A stretch of DNA of 64,000 nucleotides from Dolomedes plantarius (Eukaryota > Arthropoda > Arachnida > Araneae > Dolomedidae): assembly GCA_907164885.2 (NCBI GenBank), contig OU015496.1:164563941-164627940 (forward strand), given 5' to 3'. The notes under the pieces are model-generated. The model saw nothing but the letters and a program-made list of their open reading frames with translations. It searched no databases and was not told the DNA's origin. A program made the position numbers and the translations under genes. The stretch's first letter is position 1. Each line of letters starts with the position of its first letter. Below, one piece after another: positions 1 through 12,827 of the stretch.

Positions 1-780
1 TTGTTATCGAAAGCAGGAACAGTTGATAAAGAATAGATGGAGCAGGAGGTTGATTTTAAATAACCATACATACAGGGAAAACTGACAAACTGATACTAAT
101 TGCGGCGAAAAAAATATTTTTCTCATTTTGGAATTATTTTCTAAAATCTATATACTATTGTATATGATGTCCATTATTCGGGGAAGAAATAAGTGGTGAT
201 CGTAATAAAAGGTGTTATAACTCTATCCCAACTCTCATCTTTTCCCCTCAATAAAAACAACTAATGACCGAGACACGCACTGAATCAACCATGCAAACAG
301 AGATAGTTTTCTAACCACTAAATCGATTATACACTGATAAGGTAAACCGTTGATAGATGAAGAGAATATAAAAAGCGCAAAATTTTGTCAGTGAAATTTT
401 GCTAGTCATTCAACACGCTACCGGTGAAAATACCTTAAATCAAGTTGACTTGAACTAATTGATTATTGCAAAGCCGCAATCAATATCCACATGTATAGAC
501 GCTGCATTAAAATTCCTTTAAATTTGCCCAGCGGTAACGCTTGCGGTAAAAGCCTTCATTTAAGCTTTAACGGATTGTTAAATAAAATGCTTTCACATAG
601 TGACATTTGTTGGAAGAAATGTAGGATAAAATGAAGCCGTAAAAAATAAATTTTACAAGTTTCAAGGGAGAAAAAGACCAATAAAGATCATGTATTTAGT
701 GTGTGGTATACTTTTAAAGTTAGCAATTATTTTTAAAGTAGTGTGTTTTAAGAGTGCTTTTCCCTGCAAATAAAATATTT
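1..780. other. AT-rich non-coding, nothing recognised
   Basis: No open frame, RNA motif, inverted repeat or repeat copy was recognised here. It is plain AT-rich sequence ahead of a microsatellite. Confidence 0.5.
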
Positions 781-1056
781 CTTAATTGTTTTCTAAAAGT
801 TTAAACCTAAGAACAATCTTAAATTTGCATGTAGAATTATCTGTAACATTACATATACGTACAACCACACATACATTCATATTTAAATATATATAGAGAT
901 ATATTTGTTTATATAGATAGATATAGATATATATAAACTCATATGCATAAATACACACACATACATTCATATATAAATATATATTGAGATATATATGTTT
1001 ATATAGAAAGATATAGATACATAGAAACTCATATATATATATACATAAATTCACAC

Positions 1057-1079
1057 ACACATACATTCTATGCATACAA

Positions 1080-1147
<68 letters not shown>
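1057..1147. repeat. Compound (CA)n/(CATA)n/(TA)n microsatellite
   Basis: A short CA run passes into CATA tetranucleotides and then a pure TA run from about 1102 to 1147. The 132-residue Tyr/Ile-rich frame over 782-1180 on the minus strand is only a translation of this simple sequence and the degenerate TATA/CATA tract beside it. Confidence 0.95.
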
Positions 1148-1149
<2 letters not shown>

Positions 1150-1179
1150 TTGGTCGTGTAAAGATAAATATTTTCGACA

Positions 1180-2059
1180 TTTATTGATGGGAAGAGACTA
1201 GAAAAAAAATCGATTAGTTCAAAAAGTCCATGCAAACTTTCTATTTAGAGGTAAAACAAAAGGTTTTAATATTTAATTGCAATCGTAAAAAAAATGGTGC
1301 TATAGGAGAATCCACCTCTGAAAAACCCTATTATATAATAATAATGGAAAGTCACGCTAATGATAGATAATAATAATATCAAGTAATACTAATAATACAT
1401 AACAAAACTATTAATGGTAAGTAATACTAATAAAACATTATAAAAAAACTAATAATTGACAATTATACTGATTATAGATAATCATAATGGAAATGCAAAT
1501 ATAAAAATAGAATAAGGTAATAATAGATTTGAATTATAATACTAAGCACTACAAGTTATGAATAATAATAATAATGCCAATAAGCGTAAGGTAACTTTAA
1601 AATAGTTTTAATCTGGCTTTTAGGTATGGTTGACTCAAGCTAAAAGGAATTAGAAAAGTTATGTGACCGAAATGAATAACTGATGTTTCGACTGAAAGTG
1701 ATGTTTTAAAGATACATAAAGCTAAACTAATCATTCCTTTCCGTAGAATTTCTAAAAAAGAGAGTCACAAAATAACAATTATTTGATTAGTATAAAAACT
1801 TTACCTTTGATTTTTTTAAAAATAAAACTAATCTTAGTTTGAAAAAAATTAATGTCCATTTTAGTAGAAGTGTATTGTAGATATGTAACAATCTCTCTCT
1901 GCGATAGAGTGATTAAGATTAGAATTAATGAAAAAAGAGTTGACACTGAAATAAATTGGAAAATAAAATATTAAATGTTTTTGCAAAGTTTTTAACATCA
2001 TTTGCATTTTTAACAAGACTTGTACACGAATTACAAAAAAATTGTATAAAAAATTTTTT
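1180..2059. other. AT-rich non-coding with degenerate TAA-type simple sequence
   Basis: Positions about 1330-1580 are rich in AATAAT-like trinucleotides that look like a decayed simple repeat. Nothing else was recognised. Confidence 0.5.
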
Positions 2060-2438
<379 letters not shown>

Positions 2439-2469
2439 TTATTAATTTCCGCCAAAAAACCAGAATATG

Positions 2470-3060
2470 ACATCGCTAATTTTGAGTCGTCAAAGATATG
2501 ATTCCCTGACGCAGGCAAAAATCAGGCGTAGCAAATCGAGAATAATCTGTAACTTGTCGAGTCCTGCGGCCCAAATCCATTTTTTTTATTTGTTTGTTTG
2601 TTTCCCAATTTTTCCGCAATATTTCTCGACCTTGCGTTCATAATCCAAGCATCTGAGCCCCAGAGGTTGAGTCGCGTTCCCTTGTTCGACGCTATGGCTA
2701 CCCATCGATGCGATGCGCGGAGAGATCATCTGGAATGAATCATCCGAAATGAATGTTATTGGCGGACAAATTGATTTATTCGAGTCATCGAGATGGAAAA
2801 TTCGTCCCGAAACGCCCCCGAGCTCTTTGTGTATGTACGGCTTGTTATACTGGCAGATTTCATGATGGATGACTTCCCGAGTAGCCACGATGGCAGAATT
2901 ACGTCTCGAAAGTGAAAGATAGATTCCCTAACGAGTGACACAAGTCATCATCTGCGATGTCAAAGATAACTTCGACTTATCGGGAAAATTCGGTTTGCAA
3001 GGGTTTGCGTGGTGAAATTTGGTTGAGTTATCTGTGCGTTCGTACATGATAAGTCATAAA
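2470..3060. other. GC-richer single-copy block, candidate regulatory DNA
   Basis: This stretch is richer in CpG and mixed-composition sequence than its surroundings and has no copy elsewhere in the window. It holds short homeodomain-like (ATTGATTTA), GATA-like (GATAA) and TCF-like (TCAAAG) words, none individually significant. Overlapping open frames on the minus strand (2586-2941) resemble no known protein. A regulatory role is inference only. Confidence 0.3.
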
Positions 3061-3179
3061 AAGAGCAATAAAAACTGTAGTACTGTAACTCACAATGTTA
3101 TCTGAGTTCAGTCAAATAGCAAATTGCTGGTTTAAACAGGTTTTGTTACAATTGTTTCGGTGTTTGCGTACGTTAACGT

Positions 3180-3600
3180 TTGAAGAAATATGATATTTTT
3201 TATGGAAAACTTCCTTTAAACACTATATTTACTATATTTGGACCTATTTTTTAAACATATATCTGTCGCCTACATTTAAATTATTTCAACCATGATTCGA
3301 GTATTCCTTATCAGAAATGTTTGAGAGAAACTAAAACCCCAATAAGCATTATAATCACCAACTTTGGGCCTTTTTTTGATTGATAAATAAATCTGTTGCG
3401 TGTGATTAAAAGTTTTTAAATGAAGGTCGAACATACCTTATCCGAAATGTATGGGGCAAATAAAATTTCTGTTTTCACTATAATGACTAATTTTGGACCG
3501 GTTTATGTTACACATAACAGTTGCATAGGCTGAGAATTTTTTAACATGTTGAGCATGATTTATCTTTAATGTTTAGGGTAAGTACATTTCATTTAAACAC
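3180..3600. repeat. Degenerate tandem repeat, period about 125-130 bp, about three units
   Basis: Related blocks recur at regular spacing: TTTGGACCTA near 3236, TTTGGGCCTT near 3363 and TTTGGACCGG near 3494. The words CCTTATCAGAAATGT (about 3304) and CCTTATCCGAAATGT (about 3434) are also 130 apart. The units are strongly diverged, so the array is old. Confidence 0.55.
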
Positions 3601-3912
3601 TTAAATTAGTATTTTTTCAGTTGTTAATCTACACTTTTTGGACGTGTGAACCTCAAAAATCAAATATCAAAAAAATTAAATATTCAGATTCCAAAAATTT
3701 AAAATCAACTTGAAAATAATGGAATGCTACACCATTAAGTACGCAGTCTACGTTAGCAGAAGTAAGAACGTTGCTTCTACTTTGAGTCTAAAGTATCTGT
3801 TTATTATACATATGCGTAGAATTAAACAAGCAAAATCAAAGATTTTTTTTAAAGTCAACCAATGTATAATTGACAGCTACAGAAAGGTTACGCACTTTAG
3901 CACGCAACACAT

Positions 3913-3941
3913 TCTATCGAGTGGTTACACCACTCGATAGA
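3913..3941. repeat. Perfect hairpin, 13-bp arms, 3-base loop
   Basis: TCTATCGAGTGGT at 3913-3925 is followed by loop TAC and its exact reverse complement at 3929-3941. No T-run follows and no gene is adjacent, so it is not called a terminator. Confidence 0.8.
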
Positions 3942-5007
3942 GCTAGATCGGTAGGAAAAGAGGTGATAACAACAGAGAAAATTTTAACCGCCCTCCCCCC
4001 TCCCATTAAAAAATGTTCGGAACCCATATTTCCTCCAAGAAAAATGGAATGCTTGTTGTACGAGTCAAGAAGTCTTCCAAATTGAAAAAGGGTTGTTCAG
4101 ATCTGTCTCATAGTAAAAGCCGGAATTTTCTAATCCTGTTTGTGAGGACAGATGCGCACACAGTCAATAATTGCAAATATTATGGGTTTCATAAATAGAT
4201 ATTTTTGAACGATTTTATGTAAAAGTTGGTGCTTTTGCGTACTTTGAAATTGACAAGAATTTATCACCAAAGTTTTTTTTTTTAACTAAACTCAAAATGA
4301 CTTTTCATTTATTCAAATTTTTTTTCACATATCACCCAAATGCCTTTACTAACAATTATTGTTTTGCATTTGTCTTGGGAATTTTTCTACATTTATCTCC
4401 AAACTTTTTATTCCTGTCTTTATCATCAAACATTTCACTTGTTATTATCACCGCAGCTTTGTTTCGCATTTATAACTATTCTTTAAAACTTCTCTCATTT
4501 ATCTCTCCAAATTTTTTTAAAAAAACATTTCAGGGATTAGCGATTATACAGAAGTTAATTCTCATTTCTTATAGTCTTCAGAAATTAATCGTATTTTAGG
4601 ACTATGTATTTAAATATTAATATACCAATAATTTAGATATCATGCATTAACGGAAGCGTATCATGTTTCAAAAAATGACTGTAAGGATTCAAGCCAATTA
4701 ACCAACCTTTCATACGTATAGCACGATCCATGATCACAGGAAAAAAGCTTGAAAGTTTGTTTATTATTACTTGAAACAATGTTATTGATTCAAAACAGGC
4801 ATCCTTTACAGGGAAATTAAGTCTCTAACGATAAAATACTAAAGGTATCTACAATTTTGCTGAGATGATTCTTTATGTTGAGCCAAAGATATATGCGGGG
4901 AATATGCAGTTATATGCAGGGAAATACGTAATCTAATAAAATAAACAAGTAATATATAAAAAAAAATTTTAAAGTCAATTCCTACTTAGGTCATCAAAGA
5001 AAAATTT

Positions 5008-5428
5008 GAGTGTGAACTAATAGTAGGAATTGAAAGAAAGGATTGCCTGCCAGAACCTTGCCTACTGTGCAAGATTAGGAGGGGGGGAAAGAGAGAGAAA
5101 AAGTTTGTCAAGTTGGGGATTCCATCTCGCAACCTACAGGACGGGAGAAGCCCGCGATACCGCAGTGCTACCGTTTACACAGTAACAAGAGGGAAATTAC
5201 TATTCAAGAGCAAAAGACGCTCTAGGTCTAAAACTAAAATTGATTAATTAAATTTAATTAATGAATTAAAATTTGAAAAAAAACTGTATTAACATCAAGT
5301 ATCATCCACTACAAGTTTTAAAAAATGTATTTGAACTTGAGTGGATGAATAAAAAGTACTTTTATTAACGATTGAAAATTTGAACAAGATTTATATAGAG
5401 AGAGTGTGAACTAATAGTAGGAATTGAA
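5008..5428. repeat. Segment bounded by perfect 27-bp direct repeats
   Basis: The same 27 bases occur at 5008-5034 and 5402-5428. Read on the minus strand, the enclosed 367 bp contains a tRNA-like stretch (about 5105-5190) with an ACGGTAGCACT word resembling box A and a weak box-B-like GGTTGCGAG. It may be an insertion with an unusually long target-site duplication or a partial tandem duplication. Confidence 0.5.
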
Positions 5429-5429
5429 G

Positions 5430-6390
5430 AAAAATAGCTATAATGGAAATTATATAGTATTATTAATCATCAAATGTTCAAATAAATTTCTTTTCTGAAA
5501 GGGAACTTTATTTGTAACAAAAAGAAATACAATTGCATAAGTTATATTTCCCCAATAATTTAATCTAAAGAAATGCACAATACATCTGCCGAAATTTGGT
5601 GAGAGGATTTCCACAATTTCAAGCATAAAAAATTGTTAAGTCTCGTGATTACCACCTATTTCATATACATTAGCAAAAAAAGGACTTTCCCCTCTATTCG
5701 CTTCTGTACTGGTCAAGTAATTAAATCCTTAAAAATGAGAAACATTTTCTTTACATAGTTTATGAATCCACCATCCCTTTCCACACACACACATACACCA
5801 CACATAAGACCTGTTGCGAAGTATAGAACCAATCAAAGATCTTGAACAGATAATAATCATATTAAAAATGTATCAAAATTTTGATTAATCAGAGAAAAAT
5901 GGAATGCAAAAATCTTTGGCTGTAATATGGGGATTAATTTCCCTATAAACGTTCAAGTCACGATACAGCAGAAAATATTTTAAATAGAAGACTTCATCAT
6001 ACAAAACTTTATACGAAGTTTGTTATATGAAAACTCTATTGTACGGGGAAAAATATAAAATTTCAAAATAATGCATTAAATATATTGATAGGGTGAACAG
6101 ATACCATATCATGTGGTAACGGGCAAGGGAGACCTCTGCCCTCCACATTCATATATAGGTCCTTGATAGATGATTACTATGCCTTAACTAAAAAAGACAC
6201 TTCATTAAATATTCGTCTGGCGTGGGCACTTCCCCCCTCCCTTCCAAACACCTTTTGGCTATGTTATGATAGTCAGACACGAAATGCCGAAGGCAAGAGG
6301 TTAATTCTGTACTACAAAACATGTTTGATCCAACTGACCCACAAACACTGATAAAGATTTATGTTCTGAGATTAATCATTGAACATTCCA
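5430..6390. other. AT-rich non-coding, nothing recognised
   Basis: Only a short CA-rich run near 5780-5805 stands out. The 62-residue frame at 6163-6351 has no recognisable features. Confidence 0.5.
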
Positions 6391-6394
6391 AAAT

Positions 6395-7010
6395 TTATCC
6401 TCCTAAACAAGCTCGATTATTTCCCATCCCTCCCGTGTCTTTCCACGTGGATAACATTTTCTCAAGCCTACTGATCACATCTTGACAGAACGAAACAAAA
6501 ATCCACGTGCGAATAGGACGAAGATTAAAAAAGCACGCCGTCGAAACAAGTGTCAATCCAAAACTGCCACCACTTCTTCTCTGCGATTTATTAGGGTGAG
6601 AAGCCATACGTCACGTCATCAGCCCTTCCACTTAACAAACAATTACCGCGAGGTATGCAAAAAAATGGTTGCAGGGCACACACTTAAACGGATGGTGGGT
6701 TGCACGCTACGGGGGTGTGCGTTCCGCATGTTCGCACCTGCCAAATATCCGAGCGAAATTCCTTGTCGAGCGCGCGCGGAGAACTATTCCTCAAATACTG
6801 GGAAATGTATTCCATATTTAACGCAACCACTGGCTGGGAACTGATCAGGCAGACGTGACGCGAAGTCGGGCTGACCCCACGCGTGTTTTAGAGAACCAGC
6901 GTTACGAGCTGACGCAGCAATGATTTGGGATCGGGTTGGATCGGGATATGCGTTGTTTGCTCGTCAACTGATTTTGTTCTTGACATGTAGGTTAGTCCAC
7001 TAATTACGGC
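6395..7010. other. GC-richer single-copy block, candidate regulatory DNA
   Basis: Composition rises sharply relative to both flanks, with many CpGs and a GCGCGCG run near 6770. Overlapping open frames exist on both strands (6395-6607 minus, 6482-6844 plus), as expected from fewer stop codons. Neither translation resembles a known protein. Confidence 0.3.
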
Positions 7011-7564
7011 AAACGGGGTATAAAAATTGCCTACGGAGATACCCTTAATGAACGGACATTTAAAGTACCTAACGTATGTTCTAAGAGGTGACGTTTTGAC
7101 TTACATAGAGATACTATGACCCCGGGGGATTCGAAATATTATTTGTTAAGCAAACCGTTAGTACTTCTTTCAAAATTAGATTTAAAGAAACACTCTCTGC
7201 CTTTTCGAAATAAATCAAAAACCAAATGCAAAGAAGTATAGAAATAAGAGTAATATCGATGATTTCCTGTTAACGTAACAGTAGGTTTATGAACTGCATT
7301 ATCATCGGCCGCAACGGTTAATCCAATATTGAGCACAGCTAATAATGCAGGAAAAGGTCATTATTCATTTACAACTTGAATGGAAATGTATATTACCGAA
7401 GTATAGGCAGGTTTATATCAATTTTTTGTTAAAGCCTTAAACCATTGATCTACTGATTTGTTAATGGATACTCTTGTAATTAAGCTAAGTATTTCTTCCC
7501 ATAAGGTACCAGGAAACCTTTAAAAAAATACCGTACAAGTTATGACTCAGATGTTTAGACGAAA

Positions 7565-9990
7565 TTTTTAAATTCCTCTTTCTTTCACATAAAAGAAACC
7601 GCCGTTACTGACACAAATTTTCCTTTCAATTTTAAGCAATGGAAGTCGTCAATTACGGAAACGCTGTGGGCCTATCATACATTTAAAGGGACACTGGCCT
7701 TTCAAAGCGCATACCTAAATGTATTTGTACTTTATTAAAAGTAGTATGTACACTGCTAAATAAAAAAATGCTTATTTTCCTACACGTATCCTGAATGAGC
7801 AGTTTTGATGGCTTACATTATATTTCAGTAAACACTGTTTACGAAAACCTTAAAAAAAAGGGGGGGGGGTAAAAAGTGTATGGGGGGTATTTTGAAAATT
7901 TCGTAAGCTTATTTGCTGTGAAATGTTTCATGTGCTTTTCTAATAATCATTTTCTTTTCAAATGAACACTTTATATTGTACACAACGTATTAAATAATGT
8001 TAGAAAATATAAAGTTCTCTAGATGCAAGTTGAGTAAAATATTTCACGCAACTGGTCTGTTGGTACTTTCAATAGCAGAAAAGACCATTTAAATAAAAAA
8101 AGAAAATTTTTTGTTCTGTAAATGCAAAAAATATTTACAATAAATACTTAGTTTGATTCTAGTACGTGAAAAGAATCTGTTGACTAAAATTACCTATGCT
8201 GCATACGAATAAATTGAGGATGATCATTAAAAAATTACATTAATATGTTATTTTGAAACGTTAAAAGATTAATAACGGAAAGTATTTTCAATATATCTCT
8301 ACAAAATTTGGAGACTGGCTATTTAAACTTATTACGAGATGCATAGTCAAGTTTCAAACGAATCCACTGTTAATCAGAAATAAAATTGGCAGTACACTGT
8401 CACCTTAAAATTTACCTGTCATTTAAAATGATAGCAATCATTGATATGGAAACGTTTTGTACCCATTAAGTTTTCCTTCTATTTAGGTTAAGGAAACCAA
8501 AGTAGCAAAAATTTCATGTGCCACAAAATTCTTTAAAACTACCCTTTCATTTGAAGAGATGAAAACCACTGATTGAAAGTTAACCTCTAATATGCTCCTT
8601 AAAACTTCCTTGTTATTTTAAGGTAAGGAGACCAATGAGACGTTATGAACCCGTAGTATTTATAAAACTTCCCATTCGTTGTAAATGATGGTTAGCATTG
8701 GTATGGAAACAGTTTATAACCATCAAATATTTTTAAAGTTTATCTCCCAACTTAAATGAAGAAAATCCCTGAAACAAAAACATTATGTACCGGTCAAAAA
8801 ATTAATAAATAAAACTCTTCTAATGGTATAAAAACACAGAGAGGAGGCTCTATAAGCACATTTAAAATTTTAAAGATTTTTATTTTACGTCATGGACACA
8901 ACTGCTACAGAAATCGCATGTACCCATAATTTTTATTAAGTCTCCTCTTTATTTTAAGTGATAGAAACATGCTATGGAAACTCTACTTACCCATCAATCT
9001 TTTATAGTTTCCTTCCCATCTAAAGTTAAGGAAACGGCTGTACTAAAAACCTTATGTGCCTCAAAAATTTTTATGACTTCCCTATCACATAAAGAGATTA
9101 AAACCAATGATCAGAGGCTCTGCATATTTATCATTAAGTTTTTAAAGCTTCCTTTTTTATTAAAGGTATGGGAACCACTTTTACGGAAACTTTATGTATC
9201 CATATTTCTCATAAAAATTCCCTTCCATTTTAAATGAGGGAAACTATTGCTATGGAATCAATATATAATCACCATTTTTATAAATTCTCCACCCCATCTA
9301 AAGTTGAGTAGACTATACTGTAACAGAAATATTATGCACCCCAAAAATTTAAAAACTTTCATTCATTTAAAGGGAGGAAAGCTCTTGATAGATTTTACCT
9401 GCACATAAAATTTTTCAAATCTAACTTTTATTAAAGGATACGGAAAGCCCTGCAAAGAAGAAATTATGTACCCAGAAAGGTTCCTATTCATTTTAAATGA
9501 TGGAAACTATTACTATAGAAACACTATATGCCCATCAAATTTTTTTAATGTTTCCCTTTCGCCCCATATGAATGAAACCAAAGAAAATAAACACTGTGTT
9601 ACCGAAAAAGTTTTAAAACTTCTGCATTTAAGATATGGAAACCGAAATGATCGGAGGCCCACATAGTTTATATAAAGCATCCTTTGTTTTTAAATCATGG
9701 AACCATTTGCTACGGAAATTCTACATAGGCATTAGTTTTTGTTTCCTTCCCATCTTAAGTTAAGGAAACCAATGAAACAAAATTACTATGAATCCCCCAA
9801 AATATGAAAACTTTCCTAAAGAGATGAAAATTTCTAATCGGAGGCTCCCCATAAACACTAGAGTACGGAAAATAAACTTTACGTAGACATTAGGTCTTCA
9901 TAATTTATTTTTAAATCTCTGTGAGGGAAACCCCCGAAGTTATCTGCTGTTAACCCTCTCATTTCAAGCGATATAAACCTTTACTGCGGA
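7565..9990. repeat. Decayed satellite-like array with higher-order repeat structure
   Basis: From about 8400 to 9990 the sequence is built of about 67-bp monomers, each with a GGAAAC-type word followed by AT-rich spacer. Four monomer types recur in the order A-B-C-D. Type A (TAAATGATGGAAAC-like) starts near 8425, 8682, 8953, 9230, 9492 and 9688. Type B (AAAGTTAAGGAAAC-like) recurs near 8484, 8755, 9024, 9303, 9566 and 9762. Type C carries the GATCGGAGGCTC-like word near 8569, 8843, 9108, 9384, 9648 and 9836. The unit is therefore about 260-275 bp; the fifth unit lacks monomer D, giving a 196-bp step. Two outlying monomers occur at about 7565-7680. No gene-like coding was seen. Confidence 0.75.
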
Positions 9991-11249
9991 CACTGTAAAC
10001 GAGCTATGCCTAGAAAGAGAAGAAGCAGTAAAAGAACAATGAAACTGAAATTTTACTACCCCTAAGTTACTGTTATGTGGTCACTGGTTTAGTTACCAAA
10101 CAATGACATCGGGGAAGACACGAGAGTTGTTGAGAGGCTTACGACAGAATTTCACATTATGCATTTCGTGTTTATGCGCTTTTTTAAAAGTGATATAATA
10201 GAGTGCAGGAATAGCGGGATTTCCCGAGTACCTTGCTAAAGGAATGTTTGTTGTTTGTATTTGTCTTTATTTAAGGAAATAAACACCAAAGCTACCTTCA
10301 GTTCACAAGCATATTTACAGAACCATTTGGTGCCTCATACTGAAGGACCAAGACCGAGGAAGATGAAAATTTTAAGTGTAGAGGAAGCTGCAAAACAGTG
10401 TTAAGTATATTTAGACGATGCATCACTTGAGGTGGCAAATCTTCGATCCCCATGTAAACCTATGGGGAATTTTCCTTCTTTTGGTAGTATTTTCCTAATC
10501 GCAGATTAACTAAAGGATTCCATTTAAATATATCTTTTGTATTTGAAATAAATCTTTAAATGCAGTGCGAGGGCTTCTTAAGAATCTTTTCATATTAATT
10601 TAATACTTTCCTGTACTGGTTTGAATTTTTATGGTAACGGACGTCAATAATTCAATGTCTAATAACTAATGTACTACTGAAAAATTTTCAGTTTTAAAAA
10701 TTGCACACTCTCCACTTAAACATCTATATTCTTATGGAAAAAAACAATTGAAATATATACATTTGTTAATTTATGATTGGAAAAAAACTGAAAAAATATC
10801 CCTATGTCTTAACTTAGGGATTCGACGTCCACTAATGGGCCACCTTAAACTTATATATTCGGCTACTCATCTGTTTATCTGTTTAAGATATTGCGGCCTT
10901 CCATAGTCCTACCTGAGGTATTGAAACAACGTTAATGGCTCCTTGGCACAGGAAAAAGAATCGACAAGACGCCAAATGGTAGACAAAGTCTACAATAATG
11001 GTAGGCGAAGTCAAGCGACCTCTCATAGAGGGAAGCTAATGCTCATGAGCGTATAGAACCCAAAGCTTATACATCCCCATTAACAGATTTCAAAAGAGGC
11101 ATGGAACCAAACTTGGACCATTCTCATTCTTTCATATCAACATTTTCACTATGAAAAAAGATTTTAGAAGGGAAATCCAGATTCATCTCTTTAGTGGGAA
11201 TGCCGCATGTCTATGGAACGTTCAGTATATTTTATTGTTATGGAAAGAT
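9990..11249. other. Mixed-composition non-coding, nothing recognised
   Basis: Contains modestly GC-richer text near 10900-11060 but no repeat copies, coding frames or RNA motifs that could be supported. Confidence 0.45.
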
Positions 11250-11639
11250 GCTATGAAGTAACCATGTTGGATTCGCTCCTCTCAGTATTATCCTATGGAG
11301 AAAATTTCTCCAATGATTGCTAACTTTGAATTAAAAGATTTTCTTTTTTAATTGTACTCAGTAATAGAAAAAAAATTTACATCTTGGGGAATTTTTGATT
11401 TAAAAAATGCAAATAATATTTTGCAATTTAAATTATTCGGGGGAAAATCTGGTATATAGTGTGTTTTAAACGCTTAAACATTCCTTTGTGGACGAAATTT
11501 AAAAATGAATCTTGTTGCAAGGTGTACAAAAGTTCTGGCTATCTAAAAATACCATTTTTATTTGATTATCAGTATTTAATAGGTTAACACTGAGGTGAGC
11601 GAATCCAATAGGTTTAGTACACAGCAACGTTAAATTATA
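11250..11639. mobile_element. TTAA-type MITE (family M55), copy a
   Basis: The right end reads GAGGTGAGCGAATCCAATAG (11592-11611) and on to CACAGCAACG followed by TTAA at 11640-11643. The left end is a decayed inverted partner (TTGGATTCGCTC near 11267). Copies b (31951-32814) and c (46957-47379) carry the same roughly 55-bp inverted termini. A TTAA flank suggests piggyBac-type mobilisation; no transposase is present. Confidence 0.7.
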
Positions 11640-11859
11640 ATGACTCTCTGTAGCAACTTACCCTTTATCAATTTTTCTTTTCTGAAAATTCAACTATACT
11701 GAGGTTCAAACCCAGAATTTTCCTCAAGCTGGTCACACTTGCTGACCAGTACTCAAGCAAGCCATGGTATGATCTCCCTTGCTAAGCCTCACGACGTTAC
11801 TTCGTGATTTCAATGATAAGTAGTCTCCAACACGGTTAACTGGCGAAAAATAATAGTTC

Positions 11860-12780
11860 CTTTGATGGGACTGGATCAATATGCAAAAGCATATTGCCGT
11901 CGCAATCCACGCGTCACGGGAAAAGTGTGGAGCATAAATTAAAATTTAGATTAACTGAGGTGTAATCCCTCCAGATCGAATGCGCAACCCTTGCAGATGA
12001 CACTAGGCGTTCTCTTTCATAATCCGGGCGAAGACACGAGAAGAGAAAAGAGCTTGTGGTAAACGATCGGATTATTTCCTGAAAATGACTCCGTATCCTT
12101 CTTTGCTATTTTCTTTAGAAATAATAAAAAAAATGAAAATAAAAGGGGGAAGAAAAAACATAGTTAAGTAGAAAAGGCCTTTCTTTCTTTATTCATGTAA
12201 AGCGGCTCCTCTGGATATTTATAATGAGCGGAAAAGGGCGACTATCTGCATATTTTATCCATACACCATCGACAAAGTGGCTATAATCCGCGCGAAGGAT
12301 ATCCCCAAAATAAGTATCACAAATTATTGTTCCACCTCGCGAGTGTATTTTAAGATCCCTGCCGTCAGAGATATGTTCGGAAGGTCATGGATCGGGGGGT
12401 CCGAACATGATTTGCCTTGTTTGAGCCGGGACGAGATTCATGACCGCGGAATCGGGTGAGGTTGGGACTTATCTGCATTTTAAACGCGGAAACTTGTTGA
12501 AGCGGGCTTCATGCCGCCCTGGAATGTGTTAGTTCAGCCGAGAGATCGGTATTTTCAGTCACGTTTCGTAGCGTTGTTCGTCGTTTGCAAAACTGTTTCA
12601 TTAAAGTTATGAGATTATTGCGTTACGTTTCATAGCGTTATTCGTTATTCGTTAAACGTGGCAGGACGTTCACGGGAAAGGAAATATTGCCATTTGTCGT
12701 TCAAATGAATTCATTTGGACGAAATTATTTCAATTAAATTACTTCAACTTATTTAAATTAAATTATCGATATCTTGCGTT
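11860..12780. other. GC-richer single-copy block, candidate regulatory DNA
   Basis: Contains CpG-rich text around 11990-12060 and 12280-12560, unlike the adjacent AT-rich sequence. The 60-residue frame at 12277-12459 is not recognisable. No repeat copy was found in the window. Confidence 0.25.
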
Positions 12781-12827
12781 TAATTAAAATTTGAAATAGA
12801 TTTTCATCTTTATATATATATATATAA

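Noticed and set aside
782..1180. 132-residue Tyr/Ile-rich open frame, and similar frames at 2102-2383, 50436-50678 and 52706-53125
   Set aside because: They are translations of TA/CATA microsatellites; no host-like composition or domain.
4297..4599. 100-residue Phe/Leu-rich frame with possible membrane segments
   Set aside because: Hydrophobicity follows from T-rich DNA. No homologue was recognised and there is no supporting start, splice or polyadenylation context.
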